From Lunularia cruciata (Eukaryota; Streptophyta; Marchantiopsida; Lunulariales; Lunulariaceae): 64,000 nucleotides of DNA. The first letter of the stretch is position 1; each line of letters opens with the position of its first letter. The notes under the pieces are model-generated. The model saw nothing but the letters and a program-made list of their open reading frames with translations. It did no database searches and was not told the origin of the DNA. The position numbers and the translations under genes were made by a program. The DNA lies in assembly GCA_948567375.1 (NCBI GenBank), contig OX419755.1, positions 59,407,945 through 59,471,944 on the forward strand, written 5' to 3'. This document shows, one piece after another, positions 22,001 to 32,400 of this stretch.

Positions 22001-22689
22001 GTGTGAACCAAGCTTGCTCAAAGGAATGTCTAGCAAGTAACTCCTCCAACCTAGTTGCTCTTGCCTATTATAAACCACTAGTCATTGAGTGGATCCCATA
22101 CTCCTCAACCACTTCTACTCTAGAAGTAGGAACCACATTATCTTTACTCTCACAAAGTGTGAAAGCAAACTAAAACACTAGAGTTGGATCAACTCCCAAT
22201 GTAAATATATCACTAGCTAAGATTGAGTCTAGCACATCATGCTAGACTCAATCTGTGTAGTAGTAGGTGGTTGATTAACAAATAGTCTATCATGCATTCC
22301 ATCACCACCTACCACTTAGATGTCTAAGAGTCATGGATGTTGTTTGTAATGCCTTAAAGAGAGTGAAAGATTGGGAGAGTCTGACCTATCTACCAACCTC
22401 TTCTCTCTATGGGTCCAACTCCATTGATGCTCCTCTAGGCTTTAGGGCATGAACTTACATTCCTAGTCATTGCAGCAGATGCATCTACTTGAGTTGCTCT
22501 ATATATAAAGTGCAAGACATCTCTATCACTAGCATAAGAGGTAGAAGCCTCAACATCTAAATCTGATCTCCTCTAAGCTATGGCCATGCTAGCCAATCTT
22601 TGCTCAATCCAAGTAGCCATGGCTATATCAAAAGCAAGGGTAGGTACTACACCCCTACTAGGTGTGGATCTTCTACACTACCTCGTCTT

Positions 22690-22910
22690 CCATGACCTAG
22701 AGCTCATCTACCACCTACCATAACAACCCTACCACTCCGCAACTTTGGATGAAGCTCAAAGCATTGGTCACTAGTGTGACAAAATCTATGGCAATTGTTA
22801 TACTTTCTTTATGTTGGCTATGATGCACCAAAGGTATCATGTCCATTGCCTTGAGTGCACTCTCTCTTCTAGTGAGGTCCACCACAAGTCTAATAAGTAA
22901 TACCACCACT
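22690..22910 (-). pseudogene. gag C-terminal region of copy B
   Basis: The minus strand carries the segment ESALKAMDMIPLVHHSQH, almost word for word the same as copy A at about 1,912-1,960. The preceding zinc knuckle (about 22,895-22,855) is scrambled by small changes. This supports the common origin of A and B. Confidence 0.7.
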
Positions 22911-23749
22911 CATTGGCTATTGTTGACCTTAAAATGAAGGTAAGGGTCTAGCTACACTAGGCCTTCCACTCACTCCATAGGATTCGGGCTGTCCACTTTG
23001 TCCTTGTCCACTTTGTCCACCTTGGTTTAGGGTTCAAACCTTATTGTGCATAATCTAGAAGGGTGTGCAAATTTTACCAAATGGTGACCAAAACTCATCT
23101 AAACTAGCTAGCTTGTTTGCTCTTCTAGGCCTTCATAGCCTCTCTAGCCTTATGCCTCAAAGCCTCTAAATACCAAATGAGGCCTTTCTTCTTACCTATT
23201 TGAACTTTTTCCAAATTTGGTGAACCCTCTCCAAATTTGGCCAAACCCTCTCCAAATCTGGTCAAACTTCACCCAACTCTAGCCAACTCAAGCACTAGCT
23301 AGGGTGATTTATGCAACCTCCACCAATCTGATGCGCCTCCTCTATAATTGGCTGACCACCAAATCCTTTGCTAACTCTTAATTAAACCATCAATTTGACC
23401 ACCAAATTGAGAAGCTAGGGATCTCCAAATCTCTAATTTGAGTAGATGTGTTCCCAAATCCACCTTCAATTTTTCACTTTGAGCTCAATTTGCACCAAAT
23501 TTACCCTGATTTCACCTCTTGAGCTCAAACATCTAGTATTGACTCAATTTTCAGAAATTTGGCTAGCACTTTTGCACATTTTTTGGCACATTGCCAAATC
23601 TACATCAACTCATACAGGACTTCCGCACATGATCACTCTTAGGGAAATCCATGACCATGAGAAAATGTACCAAGGATTAGCCAGCCTTTGAGATATCACC
23701 AACACTCCTTCATGCACTTGATTCCTCCTTGACTCTCACTTCTTTGATT

Positions 23750-24165
23750 TTATCAATTCATTTTCCACTGAAATCAGATTATACTCAACTTTCACTCAAC
23801 AATCTACCAACAATCAAGCCACACCCACTCTAGCTTAGAGACTCCAAGTGATGCTTGCCGACCTTTGTCCGCCATAGCTAGGAACTCAAAGGCTCAACAT
23901 CAGAGAAGTGAGCTCTCTAGAGCTGCACTTTGAAGGTATACCCTTCTGCTTGACTTAAGTCAGCCCTAATGGTGTTGTTGATGGTGACATTCGATGGTAT
24001 GAACAAATGTAAGTGACGGTGAGTCCCACCATGTGATCAATAATGACAACATAAATCAGACCGCCAACAAGTAGTCCATGAGTAACTACCAAAATACCTA
24101 TGACTACCAACATTTCCACTCCAATGCCCGGGCAACCTAGCTTCAATGCTACAAATATTATGACA
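23750..24165 (-). mobile_element. 5' LTR of copy B
   Basis: Reading on the minus strand it begins TGTCATAATATTTGTAGC at 24,165, directly abutting copy C. It aligns with the 3' LTR to about ATGAATTGAT (near 23,755). It then continues into sequence absent from the 3' LTR. A primer-binding-site-like TTGGTGATATC lies near 23,710-23,690 but matches initiator-tRNA-Met PBS only poorly. The terminal ~90-bp block seen in the 3' LTR is missing here. Confidence 0.68.
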
Positions 24166-25337
24166 TTGGTGATCAATGCTTTGAATTACACTCGGAGTTA
24201 CAAAGTGATAGGGATGCTATAGCATAAAATAGAGGAGCCATGGATCATAGAGAACAAGGTAGTAGAGGTGGAGGTAGAGGACACTCACTTCGTAGGGGTA
24301 TTGTACCTACTCTTGATTTTGATATAGCCATAACTACTCAAATTCAGTAGTTGGACCAAAAATTGGTTAGCATGGTCATAGCTCAAAGGAGATCAAATTT
24401 AGATGTTAAGGCATCAACCACTTATGTTAGTGATAGAGATTTCATTGAATTCATGTGCACATCAAGATAGGTAGATGCATCCACCAGAATGCCTAGGAGT
24501 GCAATAAAAGCCTAGAGGAATATCAATGGAGTTGGATCCATAGAGAGGAGAGGTTGGTAGATAGGTCAAACTTCCCTAATCTTTTGCATTTTTTAAGGCA
24601 CTATAGATGATATCCATGGCTCCTAAATGTCCTACTATATGTATGGAATGTGCAGATGAAGTGCAACATGGACTAGATACTAGTCAACCACATAATTTTA
24701 TGGAGTCTAACATGATGTTTGGAGCTGCTTAATTAATTATACTATCCTCTTTGTTCTCAATCACCAACATATATACTCTAGGAGTTGACCCAACTCTAGT
24801 ATTTTGGTTAATTGTCACACTTTGTGAGAGTAGGATAGTTTAGTTCTTACTTCTACTGTAGAGGTGGTTGATAGTAGAGTCAACTTGGTTGAGGAGTATG
24901 AGATCTATTTTTCTACTAATGGCTTGTGGCAAGCATCAACAACTAGATTGGAGCAGTTACTTGCTAGACTTGCATTTGAGCAAGCTAGGTTTACATATAA
25001 GGTTGTCCTCTTGAACAACCAGAGTGGTATTTTCAGTTTGGTTGAACTTTCAAGGAAGGTCTTTACACCATAAAGTGTCTTACTAGACTGTAGTGCTTAT
25101 CCTTTTATGTTGGGAAGGTTTTTGGTCTTGGGCTATGGAAGACCAATGTTGAGAGGTTTCCATTTCAGATCCAAACATGTCTAAGGGGTGGTTCCACACA
25201 ATACATCACATATGAGGAATTCATTATCCATATTTAGCCCTATTAACTTACTAGTAGTTTTGTGATGAGAGCCCATGCCATTGCTATAGTAGTAGAGTCA
25301 TATGATGTGTTAGTTGGTGGAGTAATAGTGTTATACG

Positions 25338-26083
25338 TGTAATACTCAAAGGACAAGAGAAGAGAGAAAACACAGATTTCACACTCAAGCATCCAATGCC
25401 CTAAAGGAGCACCTTCTCTTTATTATATAGACAAAGAGGATGTCCTCCAAGGAAGCTCCACCATAAGATTAGGCACATAGATAGGTGACCTGTCAGCAAG
25501 CCCCACCCTTGTATTACTTACTTGGATGGGTGACGTGTTGGTCTTGATCCTATCTGGTTGGTCAAACAAGCTTTGACCAGAGAGAATCTTTTAGGGAATC
25601 TTCCTGTAGGAATCTCATAATCACATGAGTGAGGTACCATTGGAAAGCTCTTGATGAGACAAACCAGGGGGGGAAGGCCAACCTTTTCTTTGTTCAAGTG
25701 GAGGGGGGGGGGGGTTGTGCATATTTATTAGGCCTAATTCATCCATTTAGGCCTCCAAAATTGCCTTCAAAGATTTCTGGCATATTTTGGTTCCTACTCT
25801 ATTAGAAGAAGTCCTCTTTTGGTGATACCTCTTTCTAATATATTTAGTGCATAATATGTAACATCCTTCTAGATGTTACCAAACCAATTCTCACCTTCAA
25901 ATCATATGTCTAGCTATTGCTTCTAAGGTTTTAAAGTCTATTTTGGTTTTTGCCCTATTAGTGGAAGTACTCTTTTGGTGATACTTCTATCTGATCTATT
26001 TTGTCCACCATATATAACATCATTCCAAATGTTACCAAACCAACTTTCACATCTAGATCATATGGCTAGCTCTTGGTATTACA
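25338..26083 (-). mobile_element. Solo LTR 2 (746 bp), same family as solo LTR 1, inverted
   Basis: It is bounded by TGTAATAC (25,338) and GTATTACA (ending 26,083), perfect 8-bp inverted ends with canonical TG..CA. Its reverse complement aligns with 2,051-2,666, sharing for example GGAGGCCTAAATGGATGAATTAGG and a TATATAATA box. It interrupts the protease region of copy C, and the uninterrupted site is seen in copy A near 3,771-3,785. A clear target duplication could not be read (ATACG on the left, CACAT on the right). It is longer than LTR 1 because of an internal tandem duplication. It also contains a run of 12 G at 25,703-25,714. Confidence 0.85.
25759..26072 (-). repeat. 157-bp tandem duplication inside solo LTR 2
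   Basis: Two diverged units carry CATATGTCTAGCT (25,903-25,915) and CATATGGCTAGCT (26,060-26,072), 157 bp apart. Each also contains a GGTGATACCTC or GGTGATACTTC block and AACCAATTCTCAC or AACCAACTTTCAC. Solo LTR 1 has one unit only. The duplication accounts for most of the size difference between the two LTRs, so two sub-families of this LTR exist. Confidence 0.75.
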
Positions 26084-26999
26084 CACATCATGGGTTTCAA
26101 TATTAACTATTGGGAGGAGATAACTTCTTGTAGACCATATTGGCGGTCAAGTGAGTGATGTGTATGTTCTCTACTTGTATGCTTTAGTAGTGCACACTTG
26201 TTTCAACATAGTCAAGGACCACAACATCAATCTTATCGTTCAATGGTTATGTTACTTTGCTTGGTGACTTATAAAAGTCGAATGCCCATAGAAAGGATAC
26301 TCTAGTACTAGAGAAGATCACTTGAAATTGGAATATGAGTGGAGTTGTTCCATCCATCTTAGATGTACTAAGAATTTTGTGGAGTACCATTATGGAGTTC
26401 TTCTAAGGAATTATAGCATCATGCACATAGGTTTGGTGCAGTAGGCTTGTAGTGGAGCCTTTGATGATTTTACTCTGGAGATTGGGACCTTATCACCTTT
26501 GGAGACCACACCTATTACTTTGTAGTATTTGGTCAAGGAAGTATACATATTGGACTTGTTTGGTGTGATCAACACTACAACTCAACTAGTTGTGGTGTTG
26601 CAAGCAAAGATACAAGTTCAGAAGTACTTGTGTGTAAATAGGGATGAGACTACCAAACACATCTCTTTATATCATGTGTCACACTTAGCCTACAAGTATC
26701 TTGAATTATTACTAATATTAGAAATTAAGGATTACCATAAGACCTTACCATAAGACATTTCTTTGTTGGGTTTGTAGGATCTTGAGAGACATGTTACCAT
26801 TCATTTAGTGATTTTTGGTTTGCCATATTAGAGACATACCTATGTTGGTCAAGGTTAGGCTTTGTGAGATCTCTATTATATAATGAGATTGAGTTGACTA
26901 ATGATACAATTGTCTCTTGACATCCTTACAAATATAGTGATATAGAGAAAGCCTTGGTTTAAAGCAAGAGTCAAGACCTTCTTGAGGTTGGTTTGGTAG

Positions 27000-27560
27000 A
27001 GATCTCACACAGAAAGTATGCTTTAGCCACAATGATGCCAACCAAGAATGATTTTCATAAAAACTATATAAGTAGGTAGATGTATGGAGAATACCATCCT
27101 ATCAACCGACATGCCAAGGTTGATTGGTATGCTACAATATTGATAGCATTGGGCAATTGCAATGCAATCGGACCATGCAAAAGTCTTCAATACTTTGGAA
27201 TTTTGAGCAAGATATCATCAATTACAAATCAAGGAGTACAAATCCAAGATATCATTTTTGGGCTATTGATCTTCACAATAACGATGTATTGTATCAAAGG
27301 TAATTCTTACCATTTGAATTAAAGAATGTTATTTCTAAGTTCTAAAGGGTAATGGATAAGATCCTAGTGGAATTAGATTTTGCTTGGTGTTATATTGATG
27401 ATATTTTGGTCTATAGAGTTATTGTGGAGTAGCATGAGAGATATTTGTTGAATGTGTTTAAGAGCTTGAGATCTCATAGACTCAATTATATTTTTGGAAG
27501 TGCAGATTCTTCTAAGAGCAAGTTGAGTATTTGGGTCACATTATCTCCCTTAGTGCACTT
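27000..27560 (+). pseudogene. Reverse transcriptase relic of copy C
   Basis: The catalytic motif reads CYIDDILVYR at about 27,389-27,418, with both aspartates intact. The upstream YGEYHPIN near 27,083 corresponds to CGDYRPLN of active Ty3 elements. Stops and frame shifts separate these motifs. Spacing to RNase H and integrase is as in copy A. Confidence 0.85.
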
Positions 27561-28639
27561 TGTGTTCAATAGACCAAGGTGGAGATATAACATGTATTCC
27601 TTGGCCTATAGATGTGAATAGAGTGTGAGCAATTCTTGGGTTGGCAAAGTTCTATCACAAATATGTTAGTGGATTTAATGTAATTACAAAATAGCTTAGA
27701 AAAGCTTACCAAGCTTACACAAGAGTAGTATTGGGAAGATGAGCAAGAGAGAGCTTTTAAAAATAGAGCTCAAAGAGAAGTTGACATCTATCTTTATCCT
27801 TATGTAATAAATCAAAGGACACTCATTCAAGTTGATTTTGATTAGAGTACACCAAAGCTTGGAACAATGCTCACCCAAGAAGATGGTGACGGGAAGGAGT
27901 CTGGAATGGCCTACGCTAATCACTCAAGCAATTCAATGAAGGCCAAGTATAGGTCCTATGAGGGAGAATGTTTAGCCACAATATAGATAATAGAACCATT
28001 TTTATGTTACTTGTTTGGGAACTACTTCACTCTCACCACTAATCATCAACTACTAAAGTAGTTGATGATTTTGAACAATCTTTCAAGGAAGTTTGCACAA
28101 TGGACTTTAATTTAATAAGAGGATGATTTCATGGTTGTTCAAAAACCTATAGTGGTGAATTGTGATGAAGATGGGTTGAGTAGAAAACACATGTACTAGC
28201 CAACATGATCAAACAAGAGCACATTAGCATGGTGAGATGGATGCAAAAATGGTACAAAGTTGGCACGCATTTGCCTTTTTATGTTTGTTGATTGGAGCTT
28301 TAGTGATATCTTTCTCCATATAGACAAGAAGAGTTATTGAGATCTTTGATCTAGATAATAGAGATATTAGCATGGGTAAAAAAGATATTCATTATGATGT
28401 CTTGATGATGGATTATCTTTGCATTGGTATTGTTGGTGACACAATTAGTATCAAGGAGTAAGAATGTGTTGTTTAGCAAGCTAGGGTTTAGATTGGAGTG
28501 CAAACATCTTCTTTGGGTATGGGAAGATATTAGAATGCAAGTAGCACCCCTTCTATTCTGAAGAACATATTTGGTATGACATGTGTATGAGGAGCTAGGA
28601 CATTTTGGAATAAAGTAGACATATAGCTTACTTTAAAGT

Positions 28640-29260
28640 CATTATTAGTGGCATAGCATGCAAACCAATGTAAAATAAATGTTTTCAAAATGTAGGATTT
28701 GTAAGCATCATTTAATGTTAGAGCATCATTTAATGCTCTTATGCCTCCACTACCTATAATGGGGTTGGATCACCATTGGAGTTTGATCTTTGTTGGACCT
28801 TTATCATTGATTGCAAAACATCATTGGTTTGTTTTGGTTATGGTGCAACACCTCTCTAAGTGGAGTAAGTAGGTAGCACTTCTTGATAAGTCTAGCTTAC
28901 TCATTCCTAGATTGGATTCTTAGTCATTTTGGTGCACCAACCAAGGTCTTGATTGATCAAGGTACAAAGTTTTGGGAGAGTTTCAAGTCTTGTGTGACAA
29001 GGCCTTGATTGATCATCATACTACCTCCCATGATCACTCTAAGGTAGATGATTTAATAGAGAGAGTGGTTCAAATGGTGAAGAAAGGATTGCATACGTAT
29101 GGTTTGCAAAGAGGCCACTTGGGAGATTGAGATCTCCAATTACCTTGGTTGGATATGGGCTATTGGTTCAACTGGCAAGCCTCCTTAGCATCCTTCTCTC
29201 CCTATTTCTTACTCTATGTATAAGATCCAGATTTACCTACAGCCATTTTTCATGTTGCGG
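28640..29260 (+). pseudogene. Integrase relic of copy C
   Basis: Recognisable pieces are a FVGPLSL stretch near 28,790, a VMVQHLSKW stretch near 28,840, GEFQVLCDKALIDHH near 28,977-29,020, IERVVQMVKKGL near 29,058 and GLQRGHLGD near 29,102. The final Glu of the DDE set is in place but the first Asp has decayed (SLIFVGP rather than SWDFVGP). The frame is broken several times. Confidence 0.85.
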
Positions 29261-30000
29261 CTATAGTTTTAGACTTAGATGATCTAGATGTATGGGTGAG
29301 CACATGTTTTCAATGTGTAGAGATCTCTCAGAGAGTAATGAAAATGGCCTTTGACAACTTAGCAATTGCTCAACATAGAGATACCTTATGTCTTTCCACT
29401 ATTCAAGGGAGAGGTTAAAGACTCTCAATCCACGGTTCCATTCAAGTGATTATGTATCTCTAAAATAGATTTCACCAATACTCTTGATATGACTACAAGC
29501 CATACTATCTTGAAAGTGTGCCTTTGGAGTCCTTATCTTGGAAGGACATGATAGTGTTGTTTGGAAAAGACCATATGCAAAATTGCGTGCCATGCCACCT
29601 CCTAAACATTGATGGCACAATGGACTTAAGCTTGGCACTTGTATGTGTAGGCTTGTGGTGTATATTATGTGGCTTTGCTCCTCTCTTCATGATGGTTCCT
29701 CAAGTGCAGTGGCTATATCTTCAATATACTTGACACTATAGCTAATCCACTTCTTATATGGTATAGATTATGGACATGCAACTAACAATGGGGCTTGATA
29801 GCATCTTTCCTCTTAATCTTTGCTCGATATTGGGCATATCACATACATAAAGTAGATGGCTTTATGGAGTTAGAGGGAACTAACCATTAACTAGGAGGGC
29901 AATTGAGTGTCTTTGGAGTTTGTATATGACTTCTATGAGTTGTGCTTCTACAATGTATGATGTTAATAGGGATGTATGTTATGTAGCGATGCATATATGC

Positions 30001-31200
30001 TCAACAAAATGCCTTGCTCAAAATAAATCTAAAAATTTGCAAACATGATCATCCACTAATTATGAAAATCCAAATAGTACTTTCTCCCTTTCTTGTTGCC
30101 ATTTATATTTTTAATTGTAATTGACTGGTCTTTTAGTGTGATACCTACATCCCTAAATGAAATGAATGTTACAAATACTCTAACATTATAATTATTACAT
30201 AATCCTCATAGTTTCAACTTGCTTTAAGATTGTTATTTACATCTAGATTGCTTGCAGTAGTGATTGTATAATCAACCATAGGGTGTTGATATGATGAAAA
30301 ATTGATATTATGATATTGGATATCCTATTGTTCCTTTACTCTAGGTAAGGTTGATTGTTTTCCTATTACAATAGCCTTAATTCAATTTTAAATACAAAAA
30401 TTTTCATCCATTACAACAATATAAAATATTCTCTAAAATTGCATAATCATTTAGCATAATATCATATTTTCTAAATTTTACATAGCTTGATCTAAACAAA
30501 AGTATTTTGCAAGTTTAGACTATCAATTTTGATATGATGCAATCAAAAGGTAAAGAGATAAACAATAAAATACCATCTTGTGCTTGAAGAGATAAAAAAA
30601 CTCTTGTCTGGAACAATTATATTTGGAGAAAAAAGGACCATTCTTCTACCTCCATTACATATGTCTCCAACCTTAATCTATTAACATCCACAAGTGAAAG
30701 GAAAATGCAGGGGTTGGGAGTGCTCAACTTCCCAAATATTACTATATGTGCCTTCTACACCCATAGACATTAGGCCTTTTCTTCAATATAAAATTTTTAG
30801 AGATATTTATCTCTGTACAAAATCCCATATTATACTCAAGAATTCTTAGTTTGATAATATCACCAAAGATTCCAACGACCTTTCTATCAAACGCTCTCAA
30901 ATATGAAAGGAAATTTAGAGGGGAAATTGTGCAAAGTAGATATGTTAGGCAACAAGATATACAAGTATACTAAATGCCACTTATAGATCCATAGTGGAGG
31001 AAGGTCATCTACATGAAGGATGTCCTTTCAAAGGGTGTTGTCTAAAAATATGTATCATTTATATATCCCTAGTAGAGGAAGGTCATGAATATGAAGCAAC
31101 TCCATTATAAAAGCATTTTCTAAGGAAACGTGACAAGATCCTTATACCCAATTGGCACTTCAAAAGTGTATTAGATATATTTAGATGTAAAACATCCCAT
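30001..31200. other. AT-rich sequence beyond the retrotransposon block, no gene seen
   Basis: AT-rich, CG-poor DNA without any convincing coding frame. It borders the 3' end of copy C on the left and a decayed non-LTR RT on the right, so it may be part of older mobile DNA. Words such as AGGAAGGTCAT recur at about 31,007 and 31,078, within an imperfect repeat about 70 bp apart. I see no promoter or RNA gene. Confidence 0.5.
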
Positions 31201-31239
31201 TGAGCTTCATATTGTACTCTACAAGATGAAACTCAATAG

Positions 31240-31640
31240 TTGATTAGTCAAAAGCCTACCTAATTTGGTCTATAGGGCACACAATGGGTATATTTTCTGG
31301 CAAGGGACGAAAGACACAACCTAGAATGGCCAAAGTATAAGACCTGAGCTAAATAAAGAGCCATCTCAAATAGAGGTGTCCCTAAGCGATCTCCTGGTGG
31401 TGTATCAATAGTTGATTGAAGAATAGTAACTCTCTCTTGTAAGAAGTCTTGCTAGTAATAAAAAGAAGAAAGAGAACCATAGATAAAAGGACAGCATAAA
31501 GGAAGTAAGACTTGCAAAAGATCCACTACCCTCCTTAAGTTAAGCTCTCTAGAGATGGAAGCCCATGAGATGTTATTAAAAGCATCATTAACATCCGTTG
31601 AGAGACAACCCATTCTAGATTGTTCTTTTGCTAAGAGACA
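31240..31640 (-). pseudogene. Broken non-LTR (LINE-like) reverse transcriptase fragment
   Basis: From about 31,613 downward the minus strand reads LSTDVNDAFNNISW, resembling the conserved D-x-x-x-AFN(S/N)I motif of non-LTR reverse transcriptases. After stops it continues with TIDTPPGDRLGTPLFEMAL, resembling the QGDPLG-x-x-LF motif. The spacing of about 60 residues between the two motifs is correct for this family. The catalytic YADD-type box is not found, so the fragment is truncated. It is unrelated to the Ty3 copies on the left, which use the YIDD type. The call is homology by motif and has not been tested by alignment. Confidence 0.6.
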
Positions 31641-32204
31641 TAGCCTCTCAACCTCTCAATATAGGAACTCCAAACTAGTATACACTAGGGTGTGATTGAA
31701 AGTGACAATGATCTTCTTTGATTGAGCGTAAAATAGAATAGATATGTAGAACTCAAGTGTAAGTTACTTATGCGAAACACTTCCTTGAAGTTTTAAACAT
31801 CGTATATCAACCTCAGAGATTTTGAATATAATTCCAAGGGTAGAAGAGAATTTTTTTTGTATAAACAGGAAATGAATTATCTTATCTACTTGATTATCTG
31901 TAGTACATAAAACATACTTCAGAATGAAAAATATGATTTATATTACTTGGATATGAACCCACAATTTGATCGTCCTATGCACAATTGGATGGTCTGCCAA
32001 CAAGGGACACTTAAGTTGATTGTCAGCTATGCTGCCCTAACCTTGGCTCTTGAAAACCTTAATAAAAAGCAATTCCATTGCGGAATTTCTTGAACTCGTT
32101 GACACATTGTAGCTGTGATTTTTACTCACAGGTCATCTTCGAGAATAATAAAGAAAGAGACCGAGGTTAAGAGCACTCTCAATTTGTTTTTTATTTGTAT
32201 CGTT

Positions 32205-32400
32205 CTATAAATAAAAAATGGACATACCTTTATCAATTTCAGTAGATTAGAGTCATTTCTATTCAGTGTGATCAGTTTGATGATAAGGGAGAAGAGAACA
32301 CTCCTAATTTATTGGTGTTTAAATAAATCATAGATATACGTTTGTCAATCTTCAATAAATTAAAGTATTTTTCATTCAGTGTGAAGAAAGTAATAATGGT
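32205..32400. repeat. Degenerate tandem duplication of ~120 bp
   Basis: Two stretches, about 32,205-32,290 and 32,322-32,400, share the order AAATAAAAxATGGACATAC or AAATAAATCATAGATATAC, then TCAATTTCAGTAGATTAGAGT or TCAATCTTCAATAAATTAAAGT, then ATTCAGTGTGA. Similarity is imperfect. The function is unknown and no open frame spans it. Confidence 0.55.

Larger units (their letters stand above)
12204..24165 (-). mobile_element. Copy B: nearly full-length Ty3 element inserted in reverse into copy C
   Basis: Read on the minus strand the order is 5' LTR (24,165 to about 23,750), leader repeats (23,440-23,040), gag with knuckle (about 22,890-22,700), protease region (about 22,200-21,500), RT (19,050-18,350), RNase H (18,150-17,880), integrase (17,780-17,571 and 14,382-13,620), post-integrase module (about 13,330-13,195) and 3' LTR (12,747-12,204). 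The outer ends are TGTCATAAT and GCACAACA. The flanks suggest a decayed target duplication (ACTAG on the left, ATTGG or TTGGT on the right). A foreign insertion lies at 14,383-17,570. Without it B would be about 8.8 kb. All frames are broken. Confidence 0.85.
24166..30000 (+). mobile_element. Copy C of the Ty3 family, right part (pol)
   Basis: This is the continuation of copy C after copy B. It carries the post-gag region (24,230-24,720), protease region (about 25,050-25,330 and 26,084-26,300, split by solo LTR 2), RT (27,000-27,560), RNase H (27,955-28,190), integrase (28,640-29,260), post-integrase module (29,400-29,645) and a single copy of the ~90-bp terminal segment (29,908-30,000). No LTR follows, so the 3' LTR is deleted or was never present. 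Frames are broken throughout. Confidence 0.85.
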
